From assembly GCA_002431715.1 (NCBI GenBank), contig DJHI01000071.1:16595-21848 (forward strand): 5,254 bases of DNA, read 5' to 3'. The notes below the pieces were generated by a model that ran no database searches, had not been told where the DNA came from, and saw nothing but the letters and a program-made list of their open reading frames with translations. Below, in pieces: positions 1 to 3,703 of the stretch. Source of the DNA: Armatimonadetes bacterium UBA5829 (GTDB lineage Bacteria; Armatimonadota; UBA5829). A program made the translations under genes and the position numbers. Positions within the stretch are counted from its first letter, which is position 1. The number at the start of each line of letters is the position of its first letter.

Positions 1-2
1 CT

Positions 3-566
3 CCGGTAATTCTGCCCGTCATTTACTTACCGCAGCATTTCAGTGATGCCTACTGTACGTCGGGCGGAGAGGGTAGTTGTGGACCGGCATCGCTTTCTAT
101 GTGTGCCGCATATGCGCTTGGCAGGACACCGGTTTCAAACGATATCAAAGCTGTTTGGTCCTATATTGATGGTTACTCGAGCATATATAATTACGAGTGC
201 GGAAATGATTTGAATGGCACCAGTTTGACTCAACTCAGAAATGCCGCTCGTGGTTGGCCTTTTGGCCTCAGTAATGTCTCGTATGTGTCGATTAGCACAC
301 TGCAGACGATAAGAGATGAGATAGATGCCGGCAGGCCAATGGTTGTTCATGTTGTTTGTGGTCACCTGTCAAACCGTCCATATAGTTGGGCAAAGGGCCA
401 TTATGTGGCTGCCATAGGCTATGATACGGATAATATAATTTGCCACGATCCACTTAATACTTCCGGCATGCAGATATACTACGACAATGACGAGATGCTG
501 GCTGCTATATTGGACGATTGTAGTGGCACCTGTAATACTGGTGGATTGCGCTACTTCTATCAGTAG
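3..566 (+). CDS. C39-like cysteine peptidase, C-terminal part (5' truncated)
   Basis: The reading frame is open from base 3, at the window edge, to a TAG at 564-566. It gives 187 residues without the native N-terminus. The Met at base 99 is internal: the catalytic motif lies before it, so a start there would remove the active site. Visible features (numbered from base 3) are a YLPQ segment with Gln11, the usual oxyanion-hole position, then GSCGPASL with the nucleophile candidate Cys26, GHYVAAIGYD with His133, and HDP with Asp149. This order of Gln, Cys, His and Asp is that of the peptidase C39-like (papain fold) family, whose members cleave peptides or act as secreted wall or toxin-processing proteases. 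Several further Cys residues (18, 34 and others near the C-terminus) suggest an exported, disulfide-bearing protein, which is inference because any signal peptide lies outside the window. The substrate is unknown. A terminator follows. Confidence 0.8.
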   Translation, partial: PVILPVIYLPQHFSDAYCTSGGEGSCGPASLSMCAAYALGRTPVSNDIKAVWSYIDGYSSIYNYECGNDLNGTSLTQLRNAARGWPFGLSNVSYVSISTLQTIRDEIDAGRPMVVHVVCGHLSNRPYSWAKGHYVAAIGYDTDNIICHDPLNTSGMQIYYDNDEMLAAILDDCSGTCNTGGLRYFYQ

Positions 567-594
567 AGAATATAACACGGCCAAGACAAACAAT

Positions 595-630
595 AATTGG
601 GGCACGAAGATCGTGCCCCAATTTATTTTC
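595..630. terminator. bidirectional intrinsic terminator between convergent genes
   Basis: A perfect 13-bp inverted repeat (595-607 with 611-623) closes a 3-base loop and has a GC-rich core, GGGGCACGA. On the plus strand it is followed by the T-rich run ATTTATTTTCTT. On the minus strand the bases after the stem read ATTGTTTGTCT, also T-rich. It lies 28 bases after the stop of the peptidase gene and 27 bases beyond the stop of the opposing LysM/G5 gene, so it can end both transcripts. Confidence 0.85.
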
Positions 631-650
631 TTATAAAGATAAACGTCTAA

Positions 651-1646
651 TTATCTAGGCTTAATTCCAACGGCAATCCTCCGCGGGGTGGGTTCACGCA
701 ATATTGTTTCTTCGAGGATCTCTCTTCCGACCTTTACTCCGTTTTCATATATAGTGGCAACTTTAACCTGCCGTTTACCAGTGGTTCCGGACGACAGCTC
801 AACAGTCTTGCCTGCAAAAAGCGTTGCGCTGGAGACTCTCTGAACCGGAGCCGGTGTTTTTTCAATACTGTCTGTCTGATCTCTCACGACCACAGTCAGT
901 TTGGCTTTGGCTGCTTTAGTCTCTTTGATCCTGATTTTATCGCCTATCTGCAGATGGACCAGATCGATACCGGGATTAAGCGATTCCAATTCACCTAGAC
1001 TGAGAGAGTTTCTTCCTGCTATCGATGAAGCTACATCACCCTTTTCGACTGTATAAACAGCATCTTTTCTTATGGGCTGCCTACTGTCAAATATCAGCTT
1101 TACAGCCTGTTCCGCTGTTTTGCAGTAAAGGGCAGGGTTGATGGCCGCTACATCCACCGTTACATTTTCTTTGAATTGAGGTTCTTCAGCAAGATTCTTG
1201 ACCATTTGGCCGAACCTCGTTTTAGCCAGTTCCAGAACATCTCCTGCGGTTTTTCTATCCGGCACCGCGACAATCGGGTTTCCATCTACAATAACAGACC
1301 ATCTCGGCGCTACAGGTGAGACCACATGCTGGACTACCCTCACGGCCATATGCCTACTTACCGTACGGGCATTTCTGGGTGCGAGAGCTACGCGCACTTC
1401 CTGCTTGAATTCTATTTCAGCGGGGTCGCAGCCGGTCTTGCGTTTGACTTCCTGTAAAACACCCTTTGCATCCTGCTCAGACGGCACACACACGATGGGT
1501 TTACCGTCCACTACAATCATGGATTTTGCTCCATGGAGCCTTCCGATGCCCCAGGTGGTGATGAATATTATTGCGATGATAGCAAAGAGGATTCGCTCAA
1601 TCAGCAACTGTCGCCTGAGAGAGTGGATGATTCTTTCATTGTCCAT
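651..1646 (-). CDS. membrane-anchored LysM and G5 domain protein
   Basis: The product has 331 residues if it starts at the ATG 1646-1644, which has GAGGAG nine bases upstream (1661-1656). An in-frame TTG three codons earlier abuts that SD and is less likely. Domains in order: a basic N-terminus and one membrane segment (about 17-37, ILFAIIAIIFITTW); two similar repeats with the pattern VDGxPIVxVP followed by an Ala/Leu helix (about 43-72 and 117-146); a LysM domain (about 197-241, YTVEKGD to LQIGDKIRI); and a C-terminal G5 domain (about 249-328, ending RRIAVGIKP). LysM binds peptidoglycan glycan strands. G5 is an extracellular, probably glycan-binding module. The arrangement resembles the non-catalytic part of LysM/G5/M23 endopeptidases, but no M23 domain follows and the stop sits just before a terminator. 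A structural or regulatory wall protein is the likely role. It is a single-gene unit with its own strong promoter. Confidence 0.85.
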   Translation of the reverse strand: MDNERIIHSLRRQLLIERILFAIIAIIFITTWGIGRLHGAKSMIVVDGKPIVCVPSEQDAKGVLQEVKRKTGCDPAEIEFKQEVRVALAPRNARTVSRHMAVRVVQHVVSPVAPRWSVIVDGNPIVAVPDRKTAGDVLELAKTRFGQMVKNLAEEPQFKENVTVDVAAINPALYCKTAEQAVKLIFDSRQPIRKDAVYTVEKGDVASSIAGRNSLSLGELESLNPGIDLVHLQIGDKIRIKETKAAKAKLTVVVRDQTDSIEKTPAPVQRVSSATLFAGKTVELSSGTTGKRQVKVATIYENGVKVGREILEETILREPTPRRIAVGIKPR

Positions 1647-1679
1647 ATTAAACAACTCCTCGAAACATGCTGCCTTCTT

Positions 1680-1707
1680 ATTATAACTAACATAACGGTG
1701 ATGTCAA
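1680..1707 (-). promoter_or_regulatory. consensus sigma70 promoter of the LysM/G5 gene
   Basis: Read on the minus strand, TTGACA (1707-1702) and TATAAT (1685-1680) are both perfect consensus hexamers with a 16-base spacer. Transcription should start near 1673, giving a 5' leader of about 27 bases with GAGGAG nine bases before the ATG. Two exact hexamers suggest strong constitutive expression. Confidence 0.85.
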
Positions 1708-1750
1708 ATCTATAGAAGTCCGATACTCCGGAGATCAGCTAATATTCGCC

Positions 1751-1779
1751 TTGATCTTTCGGCTCGGCTTGCGTATACT
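1751..1779 (+). promoter_or_regulatory. promoter of the FecCD permease gene, near-leaderless
   Basis: TTGATC (1751-1756, four of six consensus bases) and TATACT (1774-1779, five of six) are separated by an ideal 17 bases. The expected start of transcription is about 1786-1787, only two or three bases before the ATG at 1789, and no purine-rich SD lies in between. An 8-base palindrome, CTCCGGAG (1726-1733), sits between this promoter and the divergent one and could be an operator, but it is short. Confidence 0.6.
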
Positions 1780-1788
1780 TGGCTTGTT

Positions 1789-2835
1789 ATGAAACCCAAT
1801 ACCGGCGCTCATATATTAAGACGTATAATCAGCGGATGCGTTCTGTTTATAATTATTCTTACGCTTTCAGTAGCGTTTGATGTTTCCTATGGAGAGAGCC
1901 GCGTGCCCATAGGCACGGTTGCTCGAGTGATAGGTTCGCATATTCATGCCGCTGCGCCGGTCTCCAGCTCTCAGGCAATCTCCGATACCATAGTCTGGGG
2001 TATTCGCGTGCCTCGAGCCTTACTGGCGTTGCTTGTAGGAGCGATGCTGGCGATGGCGGGCGCGGTTTTGCAGGGTCTTCTGCTCAATCCTCTTGCCGAT
2101 CCTTATACGGTCGGTGTCTCGTCGGGTGCTGCGCTTGGCGCCGGAGTTGCAACAATGCTCGGCCTCAGTTCGGTGGCATATGGAGTGCCTCTGGTGGCGT
2201 TTTTCTTCGCTATGGGTGCAATGCTGATAGTATATGCCCTTGCCAGATCGGCCGGAAGAGTATCGGTGCATTCATTTCTATTAGCTGGAATTGTGGTGGG
2301 CTCTTTCCTATGGGCTCTATTGAGCTTCGTATTGGCTCTTGCAGCGGGTGATCCTGCCAACGCTCAGGCCAGAATAATCGCATGGCTTTTGGGAAGTTTT
2401 GATAAAGAAAATCCCTGGGCATATGTGCGCTTGGCGGCTCCTTTTGCCGGATTTGGACTTATCGCCCTGTTTGCTTTTGCAAGGGATTTGAATGTCTATT
2501 CGATGGGTGAAGAGACAGCGAGGCATCTGGGAATCGAGACGGAACGCCTTAAGATACTCATAATCGCTATTGCTTCACTGATCACATCCGCCGCCGTGGC
2601 GGTGAGTGGGATAATCGGGTTTGTAGGACTCGTGGTTCCGCATATCTGCAGGAAGCTCTTTGGCCCGGATCACAGGGTCCTTATTCCAACTTCAGCTTTG
2701 TGCGGCGCGAGTCTGACGGTGCTGGCCGATCTCGTTTCCAGGGCTGTTCTTCCACCGAGTGGGCTGCCGGTGGGGATTGTGACTGCGATGCTCGGCGCTC
2801 CATTTTTCTTGTATCTGCTTAAAACCCGCAATTAG
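1789..2835 (+). CDS. FecCD/BtuC-family ABC transporter permease (siderophore, heme or cobalamin type)
   Basis: The 348-residue product has the normal length for FecCD permeases, which form the membrane channel that imports ferric siderophores, heme or cobalamin, with a periplasmic or lipoprotein binding protein and a cytoplasmic ATPase. It is very hydrophobic with about ten membrane segments. Family landmarks: IRVPRALLALLVGAMLAMAG (72-91), GLLLNPLADPYTVGVSSGAALG (96-117), the cytoplasmic coupling segment MGEETARHLGI (239-249) that contacts the ATPase, GFVGLVVPHICRKLFGPDHR (277-296), and the C-terminal LPVGIVTAMLGAPFFLYLL (326-344). The usual Glu just before LPVG is Gly325 here. The ATG at 1789 is the first plausible start, because the frame above it is open only back to 1702 and has no ATG, GTG or TTG. 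No SD is visible. No binding-protein or ATPase gene adjoins it, so its partners are elsewhere and the ligand cannot be named. Confidence 0.92.
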   Translation: MKPNTGAHILRRIISGCVLFIIILTLSVAFDVSYGESRVPIGTVARVIGSHIHAAAPVSSSQAISDTIVWGIRVPRALLALLVGAMLAMAGAVLQGLLLNPLADPYTVGVSSGAALGAGVATMLGLSSVAYGVPLVAFFFAMGAMLIVYALARSAGRVSVHSFLLAGIVVGSFLWALLSFVLALAAGDPANAQARIIAWLLGSFDKENPWAYVRLAAPFAGFGLIALFAFARDLNVYSMGEETARHLGIETERLKILIIAIASLITSAAVAVSGIIGFVGLVVPHICRKLFGPDHRVLIPTSALCGASLTVLADLVSRAVLPPSGLPVGIVTAMLGAPFFLYLLKTRN

Positions 2836-2893
2836 CTGACAATCAATCGTGTTTTGCCCGAAAGATGGAAATGGGTAATAACATTGAATGAGA

Positions 2894-2994
2894 GGCGAGG
2901 CATCCGGTGATTAGCGGTCGTCCAGGTTAAAAATATTCAGCGGATGCTCCGCCCTAAGCAACTTCCTGGGTCAGTTTTCCCCGATGAGCATCCG
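2894..2994 (+). other. two mutually exclusive hairpins after the permease gene
   Basis: Segment 2941-2953 can pair with 2894-2906 (13 positions, one A-C mismatch and one G-U wobble, 34-base loop). Its first nine bases, CGGATGCTC, can instead pair perfectly with GAGCATCCG at 2986-2994 (36-base loop). The wobble pair exists only in plus-strand RNA, which favours the permease transcript. No U-tract follows, so neither is a classical terminator. No convincing gene lies in 2836-3087. Role unknown. Confidence 0.4.
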
Positions 2995-3021
2995 AATATG
3001 GCAGTCAGGCTGGAAAAATAC

Positions 3022-3059
3022 AACCATAAAAAAGGGACAAAGCCTGAGCTCTGTCCCTT
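3022..3059 (-). terminator. intrinsic terminator of the zinc-ribbon gene
   Basis: On the minus strand, AAGGGACA pairs with TGTCCCTT (outer arms 3052-3059 and 3032-3039). After one A-C mismatch the stem continues for three more pairs to a four-base loop (3044-3047). The stem runs directly into TTTTTTAT (3031-3024). It begins 28 bases after the TAG of the zinc-ribbon gene. The plus side lacks a comparable T-run, so it is mainly a minus-strand terminator. Confidence 0.88.
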
Positions 3060-3087
3060 CGTGTCTCTATCAAGTTTTAACGATTAA

Positions 3088-3267
3088 CTACCAGCGATTA
3101 CCACCGCCGTAGCCACCATCGTTCTTTTGGGACTTGCGGATTTCTCTGCAGGATTTGCAGCGAATCGGTTCGCTGAAGCCTCTGGACTGGAAGAACTCCT
3201 GTTCACCTGCGGTGAAGATGAAATTCTGACCGCAATCCTTGCACTTGATTTCTTTGTCTTGGGACAC
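3088..3267 (-). CDS. small CxxC zinc-ribbon protein (zf-trcl-like), 59 aa
   Basis: A GTG start (3267-3265) has the strong SD AGGGGG seven bases upstream (3280-3275), and the frame ends in TAG. The protein starts with Lys/Asp/Glu, then has CKDCGQNFIFTAGEQEFF (Cys9 and Cys12), GFSEPIRCKSCRE (Cys37 and Cys40), and a basic then Gly-rich tail ending GGGNRW. Four Cys in two CxxC knuckles 24 residues apart should bind one Zn. The CGxxFxFTxGEQ and GFxxPxRCxxCR phrases match the family described as probable zinc-ribbon domain (zf-trcl), a small bacterial protein family of no firmly known role. The Gly/Tyr/Arg-rich tail hints at nucleic-acid contact, which is inference. A terminator follows and a long non-coding leader precedes it. 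Overlapping frames on both strands lack any family pattern and are shadows. Confidence 0.9.
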   Translation of the reverse strand: MSQDKEIKCKDCGQNFIFTAGEQEFFQSRGFSEPIRCKSCREIRKSQKNDGGYGGGNRW

Positions 3268-3273
3268 TTTCTT

Positions 3274-3330
3274 ACCCCCTGGGTGTGTTTGACTTCTGTG
3301 AGAATGAGACGGACTTTTCGAAATGGGGGT
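3274..3330 (-). promoter_or_regulatory. SD of the zinc-ribbon gene with a possible upstream anti-SD
   Basis: On the minus strand the SD region GGGGGT (3279-3274) is perfectly complementary to ACCCCC (3330-3325), 45 bases upstream in the same leader. Pairing would hide the SD. Six G/C-rich pairs across a 45-base loop is a modest signal and may be chance, but the SD is the element involved. Confidence 0.35.
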
Positions 3331-3340
3331 GGAAAACTGA

Positions 3341-3413
3341 TACCCAAGGACCTTACTTGCCTGTTGCCATATCTTTAGCCCGCTCCTTGCCCGATAGCTT
3401 TCGCCCTCAGGTA
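3341..3413 (-). other. candidate structured 5' leader RNA of the zinc-ribbon gene
   Basis: In minus-strand RNA, UACCUGAGG (3413-3405) pairs over nine positions with CCUUGGGUA (3349-3341), using two G-U wobbles. In plus-strand RNA those two become mismatches, so the fold points to a minus transcript. Directly inside the stem is a GC-GAAA-GC mini-hairpin (3404-3397). The rest of the 55-base loop is purine-rich with GGCAA/GGCTA repeated four times. I compared it from memory with the consensus cores of the common riboswitches (cobalamin, TPP, SAM, FMN, c-di-GMP, fluoride, ykkC, ZTP) and it matches none that I can recognise. Confidence 0.35.
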
Positions 3414-3428
3414 CAGAAGCGTTATTTC

Positions 3429-3437
3429 ATTGTAACA
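3429..3437 (-). promoter_or_regulatory. extended -10 promoter candidate for the zinc-ribbon gene
   Basis: The minus strand reads TGTTACAAT, an extended -10 (TGn plus TACAAT, five of six consensus bases). There is no good -35, but the upstream stretch is A/T-rich. Transcription would start near 3422, giving a leader of about 155 bases before the GTG, much longer than the 27 bases of the LysM/G5 gene. Confidence 0.45.
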
Positions 3438-3485
3438 CACAAATTCTGATTTTTGGGAAATATTTTTAAATAACAGCTAAAAGGC

Positions 3486-3625
3486 AATAGGCAACAGATT
3501 CCTTTCGCGTTGCTTCGGCAGCAGTGGTTTATGCCAGCGTTCAATCCAAACAAACTCCGCTGCCGAAGCCACCGGACAATCATCCTTGTAAATTGTGATC
3601 CGCTACCTAATGCCCGTTGCCTATT
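3486..3625. repeat. nested inverted repeat, about 140 bp
   Basis: The outer arms AATAGGCAAC (3486-3495) and GTTGCCTATT (3616-3625) are a perfect 10-bp inverted repeat. The inner arms GCTTCGGCAGC (3512-3522) and GCTGCCGAAGC (3559-3569) are a perfect 11-bp inverted repeat around a 36-base loop. All arms pair perfectly, so both strands could fold. The one sizeable frame across it (minus strand, 3422-3634) has no protein-family pattern. It could be a small non-autonomous mobile element, a structured RNA or a dispersed intergenic repeat. No target-site duplication is obvious. Confidence 0.55.
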
Positions 3626-3633
3626 TACCAACA

Positions 3634-3642
3634 TGATATAAT
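3634..3642 (+). promoter_or_regulatory. extended -10 promoter of prfC
   Basis: TGATATAAT is a perfect extended -10 (TGn followed by TATAAT at 3637-3642). The nearest TTG-type -35, TTGCCT at 3617-3622, is spaced only 14 bases, so the promoter probably depends on the TG extension. The expected transcription start is about 3649, at the first base of the hairpin that follows. Confidence 0.65.
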
Positions 3643-3649
3643 ATAACTA

Positions 3650-3686
3650 GCCTTTCCCACCAAAACGGCCGGAAAGGCGATTTTTT
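3650..3686 (+). terminator. terminator-like hairpin in the prfC leader (possible attenuator)
   Basis: GCCTTTCC (3650-3657) and GGAAAGGC (3671-3678) form a perfect 8-bp stem with a 13-base loop. Two bases later comes TTTTTT (3681-3686), the form of an intrinsic terminator. No plus-strand gene precedes it for over 800 bases, it begins at the predicted transcription start of prfC, and it ends just before the start codon. It is therefore either a leader attenuator or the terminator of an unannotated small RNA. Confidence 0.55.
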
Positions 3687-3693
3687 GTGTCAT

Positions 3694-3697
3694 GGAG
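3694..3697 (+). promoter_or_regulatory. ribosome binding site deciding the prfC start
   Basis: GGAG lies six bases before the TTG at 3704, an ideal SD spacing. The competing in-frame ATG at 3692 overlaps this SD. Its own nearest purine run, GGAAAGG (3671-3677), is 14 bases away and buried in the hairpin stem. Confidence 0.55.
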
Positions 3698-3703
3698 TTT
3701 GTT

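Noticed and set aside
99..566. Start of the peptidase gene at the ATG of base 99
   Set aside because: The catalytic GSCGPAS motif and the YLPQ segment are encoded upstream in the same open frame, so the gene begins outside the window.
1653..1655. TTG start for the LysM/G5 gene
   Set aside because: The GAGGAG SD ends directly at this TTG, leaving no spacer. The ATG three codons later has a spacing of nine bases.
1198..1686. Plus-strand frame of 162 codons opposite the LysM/G5 gene
   Set aside because: The minus strand carries recognisable LysM and G5 domains, an SD and a consensus promoter. The plus frame is a Thr/Ser-rich shadow.
1686..1788. Cobalamin or other metal riboswitch before the FecCD permease
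   Set aside because: There is no B12-box-like or other riboswitch core, and the predicted leader is only two or three bases long.
2836..3021. tRNA or other known small RNA gene in the gap after the permease
   Set aside because: There is no cloverleaf, TPsiC-like motif or recognisable SRP, RNase P, 6S or tmRNA core on either strand.
2944..3087. Plus-strand frame of 47 codons beginning ATG CTC CGC
   Set aside because: It has no SD and its end runs through the minus-strand terminator of the zinc-ribbon gene. Its start lies inside a hairpin arm and there is no family pattern.
3084..3347. Minus-strand frame of 87 codons overlapping the zinc-ribbon gene
   Set aside because: It is in a different frame from the CxxC protein, with Ser/Arg-rich low-quality sequence and no SD.
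3127..3378. Plus-strand frame of 83 codons over the zinc-ribbon gene
   Set aside because: It is antisense to the CxxC protein, whose family motifs, SD and terminator are all on the minus strand.
3422..3634. Minus-strand frame of 70 codons across the nested inverted repeat
   Set aside because: It has no family pattern and no SD, and both arms of the repeat fall inside it. Arg/Cys-rich composition is typical of a chance frame.
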